A stretch of DNA of 22,246 nucleotides, taken from the NCBI GenBank assembly GCA_003427395.1, contig BFEA01000045.1:4477009-4499254 (forward strand), given 5' to 3'. The DNA comes from Chara braunii (taxonomy: Eukaryota; Streptophyta; Charophyceae; Charales; Characeae). The position numbers were made by a program, and so were the translations under genes. Positions 8,990 to 18,889 of the stretch are shown piece after piece; within the stretch, counting starts at the first letter, position 1, and every line of letters starts with the position of its first letter. The notes under the pieces were generated by a model. The model searched no databases, had not been told where the DNA came from, and worked only from the letters and a program-made list of their open reading frames with translations.

Positions 8990-9707
8990 CGTCTCGTTTT
9001 GTGCTGCTGATCCACCGTGAGTTGCTTGCTGCCACATCCTACTTGCTATCACGCGCGTGTTCAATGCCCGTTGCTGCGCGCCCTCGCCCGCGCGCTGCCG
9101 CTGCACGCTAAGTTGATATCGCGCGTCGCTGTCACTTGCCGCGCACCAGCTTTCCCGCACTTCGCACCACTGCCCGCTGCGCGTCGCTGTTAAGCCTTGC
9201 TATCGCGCGCAAAGTGCCACACGTCGATTGTTTCACTGTGTGCCCGCTGCTAAGCCTCGTGCGCATGCACGCGCCATTGCCGCACGTCTAGTTATCGCAC
9301 GCGCCCGTTGACGTATGTGTGTGCTATTGTGCACACTAGAGGAGAGAGCCGCGTCTCGTTTTGCGCTGCTGATCCACCGTGAGTTGCTTGCTGCCACATC
9401 CTACTTGCTATCACGCGCGTGTTCAATGCCCGTTGCTGCGCGCCCGCCCGCTGTCGCTGCACGCTAAGTTGATATCGCGCGTCGCTGCCACTTGCCGCGC
9501 ACCAGCTTTCCCGCACTTCGCACCACTGCCCACTGCGCGCCGCTGTTAAGCCTTGCTATCGCGCGCAAAGTGCCACACGTCGATTGTTTCACTGTGTGCC
9601 CGCTGCTAAGCCTCGTGCGCATGCACGTGCCATTGCCGCACGTCTAGTTATCGCACGCGCCCGTTGACGTATGTGTGTGCTATTGTGCACACTAGGGGAG
9701 AGAGCCG
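8990..9707 (+). repeat. Two-copy tandem duplication, unit about 362 bp, CpG-rich
   Basis: Copy 1 is 8990-9351 and copy 2 is 9352-9707, both starting CGTCTCGTTTTG and ending GAGAGAGCCG. Copy 2 is about 6 bp shorter near 9440, and the copies differ at only a few positions. The unit is rich in CGCG, GCGC and CACG, in contrast to the neighbouring GA-rich DNA. No protein or RNA family is recognised. Confidence 0.95.
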
Positions 9708-9935
9708 CCTCGCTATTGAATGGAGAAGCCGCCGCGCCGATTAAAGAAGAAGGCTGCTGCGGTGGGAGGAGAACACCGTGCGATGAGGAGGGAGACTACC
9801 GTTGCTGAAGAAGGGTCGCTAGATTAAAGAAGACCGCCAGTCTCGCTGCAGCTTTGAAGAGAGCTATTGTGTTGAGCAAGAGAAGGGCAATCATAGCCGT
9901 TGTGCTGTACGTGGAAGAAGAAGACGACGACGACG

Positions 9936-9938
<3 letters not shown>
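9708..9938. other. Unassigned spacer before a GA array
   Basis: GA- and GAA-rich sequence ending in a short (GAC)n run (about 9922-9935). A + frame runs from 9854 through the GA array, but it is Glu-Arg low-complexity sequence and I do not call it a gene. Confidence 0.5.

Positions 9939-10017
<79 letters not shown>
9939..10017 (+). repeat. (GA)n microsatellite, about 79 bp
   Basis: An uninterrupted GA array. On the reverse strand it creates long Ser-Leu open frames that are artefacts of the dinucleotide repeat. Confidence 0.97.
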
Positions 10018-10021
<4 letters not shown>

Positions 10022-10290
10022 AGCGATACAAGATTGTGGCCGCCATAGCCGCCAAGCTCGGACCCTGCGACGAAGGAGGAGGCTGGGAGTGACGAAGAAG
10101 AGAGAAAGGAGGAAGGAGAGATGGAGAGGGAAGGAAGCCATAGCCAAGGTGGGCGAAAAAGAAGAGAGAAGAGGGAAGGAGAGAGAGAGAGAGGTTGGGG
10201 AAGGAGAAGGGAGAGAGAGAGGTTGGCGAAGGAGAATGGTTGGCAGGCATAGCCAAAGGACGGAGCTTCGACCGGAAGGTTGATCGGTAG
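10018..10290 (+). other. Purine-rich flank of the GA array
   Basis: GAAGGAGA-type sequence with short GAGAGAG runs and GGTTGG(C/G)GAAGGAGAA(T/G)GG repeated around 10190-10235. Probably degenerate microsatellite. No gene. Confidence 0.6.
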
Positions 10291-10292
10291 GT

Positions 10293-10354
10293 TTGACCAA
10301 GTTGACCAATCATTGACCAGCGTTGACCGGAGGCCGTTGACCGTGATTTTGACC
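10293..10354 (+). repeat. Cluster of six TTGACC motifs
   Basis: TTGACC occurs at 10293, 10302, 10313, 10323, 10337 and 10349, six times in 62 bp, all in the same orientation and separated by 3-8 bp. TTGAC(C/T) is the W-box core bound by WRKY factors in green plants (established); regulatory function here is inference, and a degenerate tandem repeat of about 9-14 bp is an equally good explanation. Confidence 0.75.
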
Positions 10355-10936
10355 AAGTTGGAGTCAATATAATCTCGCCAAGCCTTCGGCCTACCCCTCG
10401 CCCTATGGATGTGCACTCACCTCTTGGTACTTGTTGAGTTTGTCTGTCTCTTCTTTATGCATTGTGTCACTTCTGTCCATGTTGAAAGGAGTCTGTGAAT
10501 GAGGTCATAGAGTTCACCAAACCTACACGGGCTGAATAGGGCTCAAGTCCATGTCTGACGACTGACACGTTCGGGAGTCCTAACCCTTTCAAGGACCGGT
10601 ACAGACCAGTGGGCTGCTCAGTGTGGCACAGTAGACCCAAAATTCGAGCTGTGGGCAGCACAGCCGGCTATCTAAGTCTTGAGAGAACTCTGCTGATCAC
10701 GTCGTCCTGACTGCGACGTTAAAGAGTTCCTGAGGAGTTATGGGGGATCTCCTTAAATTCCTCCTGATCAGCAACAAAGTGCTATAGTGACAGCCTAGAA
10801 GTAGGTCCAGGTTGGAGACCCTAGTTGAAAGGATCTGAGAGGATCTTGTGGTCCTTAGAGAGTCAGTCAATCAATCTGTGGGTGGAAAGTCCAAGTGGTG
10901 AGGAGTGGAACTCTCACAGGTTGTGCATCTTTCACC
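10355..10936. other. Sequence upstream of the element B gag, possibly its leader or LTR
   Basis: About 580 bp with no convincing open frame, lying directly upstream of a retrotransposon gag start. By position it should hold the leader and perhaps the 5' LTR of element B, but I found no repeat partner, clear primer-binding site or LTR ends. Confidence 0.4.
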
Positions 10937-12130
10937 ATGGTGACCACGCGAGGAGGAACGAGTACCGCCCCGTATGGTAGAGAGAGCAAGAAGAGCAAGC
11001 TGCTGCCTTGCTGAGAGAGAAAAGAGAAATTGTTGGAGCTTATAAAGCATGCGAAGATGCAAGAAAGAGGGGAACCCAGTGTGGTGCCAGAGATAAGGGC
11101 GAAAATGGAAAAGATGCTGACAGAGTGGGTGGCCAGGTTGGCCTTGGGTGAGGAAGAAGAAGCATCCTTGCTGGCCTTGGGTGAGGGAGGCGTTCGCAAG
11201 GGAGTTGGAAGCGGAGGAAAACCCCTTGCAGTGACAAACTATGGAGGAGGAGAAAAAGTTGGAATGGAAGTTGCGCCTTACTAGAGAAAGGAGGAGGAGA
11301 TTGGTGGCGGCCGAGATGATGGAGGAGTTCAAGGCCGCCGAAGAGCATAGGGGGCAGTTGGCAGCACAAGAAGACCTCGAGAAGCAAATTCAGATCTTGT
11401 CCCAGAATATGGAGGTAGTGTTGAAGGCCCAACAGGAACAGTTGTGCTGTTTAAGGCGCCACGATATCGCATTACAATCCATATGAACAGGTTTCAAAAA
11501 TTTTGCAAGGGATATGATGATGCGTGTAGGCACTAGTTGCATATCGCTATGGAAGGCACTGAGAGGTTTTGTGTCAGTGCCATTGAAGGTGCCAAGTGAG
11601 TTGCCTCAAAGGAGGAAGAGGCACGGCCCAGTCGTGCGCGCATTAAACCTAGATTCCCTGAGCCCAATGGGGGGAAGAAAGGAGAGGATTTTGATAATTG
11701 GGAAGCCAATATCAACTCCTACATCCACCTCCAGCTTATCCTGCCTGAGAAGCAAGTTCTCGTGGCATTCCAAGCGTTGAAGGATGAAGTGGCCAGCTTT
11801 GCTAGGTCGCTTGCTCGTGCCGCCAACTGTGACAATGATATGGTCACATACTCCTCCATTACTCACCTGAATGAATTTTTGACTGCCCTCCGAGACCGAT
11901 TTGCAGATGTCACTAAGGGTCTTAGAGCCTGAGACAAACTGCAATCAATCCACTCACGAGAGTGGAGAAGTGCAAGAGCACTCAAGACCACCATGAATGA
12001 ATTAGTCGTTGTCCCTGGACATGGGGTTACTGAGCCCCAACTGGCCCAATTATTCTTTTGCGCCATGCCCAAGACTCTGCACAAGCACTTTTTTGATAAG
12101 AAGCAACAGCCCAACATGACGTACTCTTGA
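10937..12130 (+). pseudogene. Element B: decayed gag of a second LTR retrotransposon
   Basis: ATG at 10937 begins MVTTRGGTSTAPYGRE. The reading then moves between frames: EQEEQAAALLREKREIV (10984 on), then MLTEWVARLALGEEEEASLL (to about 11190), then EAFARELEAEENPLQ and EEEKKLEWKLRLTRERRRR (to about 11540), then MEGTERFCVSAIEGAK and EDFDNWEANINSYIHLQL, VLVAFQALKDEVASFARSL, REWRSARALKTTMNELV, VTEPQLAQLFFCAMPKTLHK (11549-12130). The first part is a charged coiled coil, the second a gag capsid-like helical domain. In-frame stops at 11232, 11484, 11597, 11930 and 12128 are all TGA. The family is one I remember from Chara gag-like proteins, unlike element A's gag. No protease, RT or integrase of element B follows, so the copy is truncated. 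Confidence 0.8.
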
Positions 12131-12386
12131 CTAGTGCTGGTCATGCTCTCTCTGAGACCATTATGAGTTCTCATTCTTCCCTCATTCACCCTTGCCATTG
12201 CTTGAGTCAGTCAGTCCTGCATTTTCAGCATTGTTGTGCTTGGTGATCACGTCCTCTGATGATCTTGTCACAGTTGTCAAAATTAGTAAATTGGCAAAAT
12301 TGATGAATGCATGACATATCAAAATTTTATGATTATTATTGGACGATTCTTTGCTGTTCCGAATCAAAATAAAAGATTCCTGAGAT
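12131..12386. other. Sequence after the element B gag, unassigned
   Basis: AT-richer sequence with no retrotransposon domain. The truncation point of element B lies in or just before this stretch. Confidence 0.4.
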
Positions 12387-12488
12387 CGGGGACCGACAAG
12401 GACCGCAATTGAAGGGTCTCGCTCGAAGCCGGACGCACGGGGACCGGCAAAGACCGCAATTGAAGGGTCTCGCTCGAAGCCGGATGCA
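12387..12488 (+). repeat. 51-bp tandem duplication
   Basis: Units 12387-12437 and 12438-12488 start CGGGGACCG and share GACCGCAATTGAAGGGTCTC followed by GCTCGAAGCCGGA. They differ at a few positions. Because 51 is a multiple of three, the reverse strand shows a 17-residue peptide repeat (SGFERDPSIAV), but the surrounding frame shows no recognisable protein. Confidence 0.92.
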
Positions 12489-12989
12489 CACAACAGGAAG
12501 GGATTTGCTTTAATTAATTTATTTTATTTGTTGCAAAAAAAAAATGCTACAAAATCCTGCGTGACAGCCTGTTGGATTTCTGGTCGCCCGAAGCTAGAAA
12601 AAGTGCGACACCGCGACAGCAGCGTAGGTCCTCCCCTGACCCATACCACTGTCCTCCTCCTCGAGGCCCTACTCAATCTCGCTCTAGGGGACCTCCTCTA
12701 GACCACCCTCATCTAACGTGAGAATAAGGCTATCTTCAACCTTGACTTGACTGTACCTCTAGGTCATTCACTTAATCTGTCATTTTGCTGCGCGTTTCTT
12801 GTGTCTCGAACCATGTCTTTGTACTCCCTGAGGTTGTGGCCTCTGGATGTAAAGCCACCTGAACCCTGTGAGCTCCGAGCATTTTCAACCGAGTCCCATA
12901 ACGCGAAAGTGAACCATAGCACAAAACTCTTCTCATAAAGTAGGAAGATATGGCCAAGAGAAAATCCCTCGTCTGAGATGCTCGAACTC
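12489..12989. other. Unassigned spacer
   Basis: Contains a TTAATTAATTTATTTTATTTG stretch (split by position 12510-12530) followed by an A-tract (12535-12543). No gene recognised. Confidence 0.45.
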
Positions 12990-13505
12990 TCAGGGTTCGG
13001 TCACCGCCTCATAATCAATTACTGCAGGCGAAATGTACCTCTTTGCTAGATCCACTAGTTCACTCCAGTTTGAACCATCCGTAAGAGTGAAGGGGACTGG
13101 AGGCCTAGGATAATCAGTGTAGAGCTTTGGTCCAAAGCTGCGAATCAGCTGTACTCCATTTTCATCTAACTCTTTCTCTTTCTCTTCTAAGTACTTGGCT
13201 GCAGCAACCCAAACTGAATCGAAGTACTCATGAGTCTCCTTGCCTTTCTTCACGTAGAGTCTCAGGTCGAGGATAGTGCCTGCTGCAAAACTGGTGAGAA
13301 CAACAAAAATGGATAGGCTTACTTGTTTGAAGCCAACTACACTGACATACCGATACTGGACTGCATCTTTGAGGGGTATGATGTTGAGACTGGCCAAGAC
13401 AGCCTCCGGGACTGAAGATGATTGTACTGTACTCATGGACTGAAGATGGTGTTCAGACTGATCTGTGTCCCTCGACGAGAGCACTGCCTGACTAGTTTCG
13501 ATCAC
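12990..13505 (-). CDS. Open frame of 171 codons, possible exon, unknown product
   Basis: The longest open frame outside the retroelements that is not low-complexity. It starts MIETSQAVLSSRDTD and ends AVIDYEAVTEP. The C-terminal half looks most protein-like: a charged helix (KYLEEKEKELDENGVQ) followed by FGPKLYTDYPRPPVPFTL and SNWSELVDLAKRYISP. A hydrophobic stretch near residues 62-76 (VSLSIFVVLTSFAAG) could instead be intron: on the reverse strand it contains GTAAGC and a pyrimidine-rich run ending in CAG, about 32-40 nt later. If so, the true exon may begin there. No family is recognised. It could equally be a chance frame. Confidence 0.25.
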   Translation of the reverse strand: MIETSQAVLSSRDTDQSEHHLQSMSTVQSSSVPEAVLASLNIIPLKDAVQYRYVSVVGFKQVSLSIFVVLTSFAAGTILDLRLYVKKGKETHEYFDSVWVAAAKYLEEKEKELDENGVQLIRSFGPKLYTDYPRPPVPFTLTDGSNWSELVDLAKRYISPAVIDYEAVTEP

Positions 13506-15924
13506 TGATACATGTAAGAATGATCGAGCCCTGACTGACCCTGATTTGAACCCCCGAATAGCTCAAGCGACTAAACATTAACTGGTTTTGGTTGAGGGTC
13601 TCCGATAGTCAGGACAACTGAGTGTTAATTGAGTATTGGTCGTGTTCTGGATTGCATGTGACAGAAATACTAATTGGGTGCTTGATTGATAGATGTTTGA
13701 ATACTAGTTGAATGCTTGATTGAGTGATCAGTTCCCAAAGTTGATGTGTGATTTCCCGCTTTGTCAGTTAGCCTTTTGCTGTATCACGCAGGGCATTCCC
13801 AATAACCTCCTCCCTTCTCACCCTCATCGTTGGTTACTGGCGGCTTCTCGTACCCGACCAAAGTTTTCAAGGGAGGAAAATGTATTGTGCAACTTCCCTC
13901 CTATTCCGTAGAAGTAGATGGTTTACTCGATTGATTTTCACTCCTCCGCCAACTTTAGTGCTTGCTCCCTCGTTGAGTTCACATGGTGTCTGGCATAATG
14001 AATTCTGATAGGTTCTCTGATTCAACAGAGCGAGCCAAGTGGAACGATTGTGCTGATTGCCTCAGTGACCAAATTCTGATAATGTTCGGTGTACTTGATT
14101 GAAGTCTGTCATCCGACTGTATTGGACGTTATCTCTCACGTCTGGTTTTCTGAATATTGCAATATGATTAATCCCACCGTCTTCCCACTCCATTTATTCA
14201 CTTTTACGACATTACACACCGTCGTCCGCTAGGGGTTCTCCCCCTTCCTTTTTTTTTTTCTTACTGCTTGCTGTTAACGAACTTCTCATGCTCGATCCAC
14301 CGATTCTACAGATGAAAAGGTGCTATGCAATTGTCCGTCCGACCCGTAGAGGTAGAAAATATATGCAATGGCCCCTTGATCTTTCACTAGCCTTAGCGCC
14401 CCTTCTCTCATTAGTCTCCAAACACGTTGAACGTTTTCGATTGCATCCTCCTCCCAGCCGTCTCCTTTGTCCACATGGAGAGAGCAGGTTACCTCCAGCT
14501 TGCCTTTACTCCCCATGATTCCCTTGCATTCCTTGTTGAGACCCGCTGCCCAGATTAATATTGCATAACCACTTCACATGTTTTCACTTATTTGTTATTC
14601 GATCATCCTCTCGAGCCCCAGGGACACTTGTGTAAACGTTGAGTTTTCTGATTTGACTGAGTCAATGTCCTTCTGACTTGAAGGTAGTTGGTAGTCTGTT
14701 GGGTATGGACGAAGGGTTGTTCGTGGGCTTAACTCTGCCATCAGTTCCCTGGTTCAGTCCCTCAGTTCCTCTGAGTTTGAGCACAGTACTGTTGTGTCAG
14801 GCTTCGTGTTCTTAGGTCTGTTATTCTCGAGTTGGTCTAATTCGTGACTGCAAACCAATCGATCTGAACAAATTAGCCTTATTTTCTTTCCGTTGATAGT
14901 GAATTCTTGGTCCAAGCGCATCGACATGTAGAACCATGAACCAGGTCATGAGCAGGGCGTTATTAGCATGTTCTCGCTTCCCACCCGCCTGCAAAGACCC
15001 ATTACACAGCTTTGGGACTGAAGGTTGCAAGACATGTAGGAGATTCCCCATTAGTCGGAGTTTCCATGAATCATTCAGTTTTCGCCTCTAATGATCGACC
15101 GCCAACATTCGTTAAAGGAGAACGCACATCTATAACTGGCTTGTAGTCAACCACTCATCAACGGTCTATTGTTGTGTCTGGTAGCTTACAAGGCAAACGT
15201 CAGTGCAGTTCCCTGTTGCAGTTCGTGCCAAGAGGCTGGTCGTAAGGACCATCGTCAATCAAGCAGTCTTTGGCTTAATTGCAAGACCTTCAGTAATTAG
15301 TCGTCATTAACCCTTTTCCGGTTGGAACTCGTCAGCACCGAGATGGCGTTTCGGGGTCATGAGGCTTCCCCTGCTAAAGCATGGCGTGATACATCATTGC
15401 ACACTGATCCCTTGACTTATGACACTTTGCTCTTGGTTGGGTAGTTGGTTCTCCATAGATAATTGATTGCTGGTGGGGAAAATCACACTAATTATGTGCT
15501 CGTACTTTCTTTTTATAGACATTGCCAAAGACCTCTAGCTACAGGCTCGAAACGGCCTGTTTCTCTCTTTGAGTGGGAACATATATTGGATAGGACTCAG
15601 TTAGGTTCAATCTATTCGCTTTCTTTACTCGGGCATAGTGAAAAGCATTTTAGCCCCTACACGCCCGTCGGGATATTACTAAACGGTGGTTTCCGCCCAG
15701 CGCCGTCGAGATTTTTCTTTCTTTATTTTAAGTGTTACGTTGCTAAGTCTGCCCATCAGAGGTTCATTGCTTGCCCCTTAGTGAATTGTCCACTGCATTT
15801 TTTTCAGTCAGCTACTCACAACGTCATTTAGCAGATAATCCGTTATTGCTTCACGCATTGCACTGAGCTTTCTCAGACATGGGCAACATCCCACGACTTC
15901 CGCTCAAAAATAAGTTTAGAGGTG
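13506..15924. other. Unassigned intergenic sequence
   Basis: About 2.4 kb of mixed composition. A short TTGATTGA-rich patch lies at about 13665-13735, with AATACTA(A/G)TTG repeated roughly 33 bp apart. A pyrimidine run is at about 14246-14260. Open frames are all under about 125 codons, on both strands, with no domains. No tRNA, rRNA or transposon was recognised. Confidence 0.5.
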
Positions 15925-16033
15925 TCACTTACAGTACGTTTCATTCCAATAGCGTGTTACATTCCAATAGTTGCCGGTAGAGAATCACTTACAGTACGTT
16001 CCATTCCAATAGTTGCCGGTACAGAATCACTCA
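15925..16033 (+). repeat. 60-bp imperfect tandem repeat
   Basis: TCACTTACAGTACGTT begins at 15925 and again at 15985, each followed by (T/C)CATTCCAATAG; ATTCCAATAGTTGCCGGTA also occurs twice. Two copies only. Confidence 0.8.
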
Positions 16034-17756
16034 CTAGTAGAGTGCGTGGCTCTCGGCCTTGTCTAGGAAAAGTCACACAGCACCGAGGAAGAAATGGTAG
16101 CCACTGAAAATAATAAAAGATATCGCTGGGCATGACCTATCATTACTAGGCATTGGCTCAAAGAGTTATTAACAACAACCTACATCACAGGGTTTGTTCA
16201 ATTCCCCGAATTAGCGTTTCTTTCACCACCGTCCCATTTCGTCCCCTAGTAAGCCAAACGAGTTGACTTAGTCAAGTAGGCTTAACTAGTCTGTCACTTC
16301 TTGGATTACAACGCAAGGGCAACGGTGATGACCCGTGTCAAGGGCATGGAAAAGGCGCTTTACTCATACGGTACCCAACGTGTCTATTTTCATTTGGCTA
16401 AACTATGGTTTAAGAATTGTCAATCTCCATTGAGCAAAAACTTAATCAAAAGGTAAGCGATTTTCCTTTTAACATTTACCCTTTTTCCCATTGAACAGGG
16501 GATGCTCCGGCGAGAGGAGGGAATTTCGGAGAAGAGAATGTAGCATTTAGTGATCATAATCTTATCCGTTTCGGCCATTATCCATCTGTCATTGTCTCAG
16601 CGAGCCAGTCCCCCCCTTTTCTTCCTTGGCCTCCAGTGTCTTCCGGTCACATCCTGTCGTATCTCAACCACACTCCGTTCTCCACCTATAATCACTCTCA
16701 ATTAGATGATGTCATAAAGTGAACGACCTGGTAGCAGTTCAACCTCCTAGAAAACTAGGGAGCACAAACAGCGATGTACCGATTACCCCCAGGCTAACGC
16801 TTATAACAGTTAGTTACCAGAGTATACACTTCACTATGATGGTCCACAGTACTGGCGGCGTCCAAAACTCAACTCATTCCTCTCGACTGTCCTCACTACA
16901 GTTGATCCACAGGTACTTTCTCAAAGGCAGCCAGGAAGGCTAGCATAAGCGGAGGGGGAAAAGCGATAGTAGTACATAGCACAAATGACCATGGGTTTAC
17001 CGTGTTGTCAATGGAAAGTGTGATCAGTGTACAACTCTGCTTATGTGTAATCTCGACGGAGGCGAGAGAGCTGCGTGTCTGAAGATGACGATCGATTGAC
17101 AGAGGCTGCTAAGGGTACCAGAGTACAAGCGATGGTGGGACACTTCAATCCCCGTTAGAGCTCGTCAACAGCAGACGATGGTTGTCCAAGAGGGATCAAT
17201 TGCGATCAACGGGCAAGAGGCATGCGCATCTTTGCACATCTTCTTGATACCCTGTAATCACGTCTCCCACCTTCTCTCACGTCACTCATACATCGCGTCA
17301 ACCTCTCTCTTGATCCGACAGGTTCACTCTCTTTTGCTGAAAAGCAACACGCGGGTCAAACTCTAGGAGCCAGACCTCTCCTCATAGCGGTTTCACGCTT
17401 ACTCGGAGAGGCATCCTCAGTTCTTGAGCATCATCCGTACGTTGCACTTTCGCTCGCCATTACCTTCACACCAACGAGGGAGAGTAGTACAGTGTCACGG
17501 TCCCCAAACACAGTCGCAGAGCCCCACTAGAGTGGTGACCTTGCTGCCCAGACTAGGCAATGCAGACGTCAACAGTAACTCATAATCTCCAGAGTTATCG
17601 TGTCTCGTTCTCAAATGCACGCATGTGTTGGCTTCCACCGTGCGCGTGCATCTCCCAAGTTCAGTCTCTCTTGTCAGTTTTTGATACGAGCAAGCCATAC
17701 GTAGTTCTTGTGTGAGGTCCGGTCTTGTCACTGTGGGGCATGCTGATGACGTACGT
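16034..17756. other. Unassigned intergenic sequence
   Basis: About 1.7 kb with no recognisable gene, RNA or repeat. A reverse-strand frame of 109 codons (17495-17824) has no familiar motif and overlaps the palindromes downstream, so I do not call it. Confidence 0.5.
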
Positions 17757-17810
17757 TGTCGGGACCGGTGTGTCCCGAATGACTTCCTGTCATTCGAGAG
17801 CTTGTATATA
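17757..17810 (+). promoter_or_regulatory. Overlapping palindromes with a TATA-like box
   Basis: TCGGGAC-6 nt-GTCCCGA (17759-17778) overlaps CGAATGAC-5 nt-GTCATTCG (17776-17796); both stems are perfect. A TATATA (17805-17810) follows 8 bp later. The TGTCGGG start, palindromes and TATA box together resemble the left part of a retrotransposon LTR, so this may be a solo LTR or LTR fragment (inference). Confidence 0.5.
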
Positions 17811-18070
17811 GCCAATTTGTGCACGGTAGAGAAATCGAGAATAAGGAGGAACGAGAAAGGGAAAAGAGCGAAGGACTAGGCTGCCGAGAGCAACGGCGCC
17901 CCGGGTTGGGAACCGCATGAAAAAGCTAGCGGCGACAGGAAAACGAGCGCGGAGGCTCGAGCGTGGAAGGGCGCGGCCTGAGGACAGACGGGGCACTAGA
18001 TTTCGATACAACAGAGGCCAAGGGGACGCATGAGACCAAGGGAGAGCAATGGTAGCCGAGACTTAGTGTC
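17811..18070. other. Sequence after the TATA-like box, unassigned
   Basis: Purine-rich near 17835-17875, then GC-rich. By position it could be the transcribed part of an LTR. No open frame with a recognisable product. Confidence 0.4.
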
Positions 18071-18250
18071 GGGGACCGTCGACGGGACTAAGTGTTGGGG
18101 ACCGCCGACGGGATTAAGCGTCGGGGACCGCCGACGGGACTAAGCGTTGGGGACCGCCGATGGGACTAAGTGTCGGGGACCACCGACGCGACTGTGTCGG
18201 GGACCACCAACGGGACTAGGTGTCAGGGACCACCGGCGGGACAAAAGTTG
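18071..18250 (+). repeat. 26-bp minisatellite, about seven units
   Basis: GGGGACC(G/A)CC begins at 18071, 18097, 18123, 18149, 18175 and 18199, and in altered form at 18225. Spacings are 26, 26, 26, 26, 24 and 26 bp. The unit continues GACGGGACTAAGTGTC with substitutions. It is GC-rich with GGGACC and GACGGGA elements. Not a whole number of codons, so not a peptide repeat. Confidence 0.93.
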
Positions 18251-18365
18251 GCGGTCCACGGCAGAACAAATACTAAGGACCAGCGTGGGACAAGTGGCAG
18301 GGACTTGTGACGTCCCAAGAGAAAAATAAAGAGCGATGTGAGGAGCAAATAATTAAAGCAAGGCG
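18251..18365 (+). other. Spacer after the minisatellite
   Basis: Contains decayed pieces of the minisatellite (GGTCCACGG, GGACCAGCGTGGGAC) and then A-rich sequence. No gene. Confidence 0.5.
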
Positions 18366-18492
18366 CACCATCAAAATCAAGGATCTTGACGGCCAAGGAT
18401 ATTAGCTTTGCTAGTGTGGGCACTAGTGGGAGCAAACGGGGAGGTTGAAAGGAAAAAGAAAAGTGAAGGAACTTGAAGTGGGAGGCACGGGA

Positions 18493-18513
18493 GCAATCCG
18501 AAAAATCTCGGAT
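18493..18513. repeat. Dyad motif, copy 1 (A:T variant)
   Basis: GCAATCCG-AAAAATCT-CGGAT. Same architecture as the other copies, with an 8-nt spacer and an A:T pair where most copies have G:C. Confidence 0.7.
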
Positions 18514-18546
18514 CAGGCCCCCCAAGAAAACTGAATTAAAAGAGAG

Positions 18547-18572
18547 CCCGGGGGAAAATAAGCCCCCCCGGG
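18547..18572. repeat. GC hairpin
   Basis: CCCGGGGG (18547-18554) can pair with CCCCCGGG (18565-18572) across an A-rich loop. Confidence 0.7.
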
Positions 18573-18651
18573 GTGAACCGGAATGAGGGAGGCCACTGCG
18601 GGGGAGGGGCCACTGCGGAGGAGGCTCCCGTGGGCATGAGAAGGCCAAAAT

Positions 18652-18677
18652 TGCAGTCCGGGCTGCAACGGACTGCA
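18652..18677. repeat. Dyad motif, copy 2 (perfect)
   Basis: TGCAGTCCG (18652-18660), spacer GGCTGCAA, CGGACTGCA (18669-18677). Perfect 9-bp arms. Confidence 0.9.
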
Positions 18678-18847
18678 CCATGAGGAGAGAAAGGGCCAAA
18701 GCTAAGGAGGGCCTAGAAAAGGGCCTTAACGGCTAGTTGACACTTGGCATGCAAAAAGAAAAAGAAAAGAAAAAGAAAAATGAGGGAGAATAAGACAAAA
18801 TGGGTGAGAGGGAGTGAGTGAGTTGGCCGTCAGTTGGGACTGCAGCA

Positions 18848-18871
18848 AGTAGGGACTGATAGGTCCCTACT
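18848..18871. repeat. Perfect 9-bp hairpin, conserved in the duplicate
   Basis: AGTAGGGAC-TGATAG-GTCCCTACT. The diverged copy keeps a shorter version, GTAGGGA (20087-20093) with TCCCTAC (20102-20108). Confidence 0.8.
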
Positions 18872-18889
18872 GTCCACAAATGGAGGGGG

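Larger units (their letters stand above)
18366..18880 (+). repeat. Diverged 1.22-kb-period duplication, copy 1
   Basis: Colinear with 19588-20110. Matching landmarks are CACCATCAAAATCAAGGATCT (18366) with CACCGTCAAGATCGAGGATCT (19588), dyad motifs at 18493 and 19714 and at 18652 and 19876, TTGACACTTG at 18737 and 19964, and AGTAGGGA...TCCCTAC at 18848 and 20086. Offsets grow from 1221 to 1238, as expected for an old duplication with indels. Non-coding. Confidence 0.75.

Noticed and set aside
9796-10416. Reverse-strand open frame of about 200 codons with long Ser-Leu runs
   Set aside because: It is produced by the (GA)n array and its purine-rich flank; no domain and no start context.
12182-12493. 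Reverse-strand frame with a doubled 17-residue segment
   Set aside because: The repeat follows from the 51-bp DNA duplication being a multiple of three; the rest of the frame is AT-rich and featureless.
13530-13613. tRNA-like segment on the reverse strand (7-bp outer stem, GGTTCAAATC-like box)
   Set aside because: The bases flanking the TTCAAAT loop do not pair (GGGGG against CAGGG), and no proper D or anticodon arm is visible.
15642-15672. ACACGCCCGTCGG, resembling the end of small-subunit rRNA
   Set aside because: Only a short match; flanking sequence does not fit rRNA.
12387-18250. Relationship between the 51-bp duplication and the 26-bp minisatellite through CGGGGACCG
   Set aside because: Only about nine bases are shared; too little to claim common origin.
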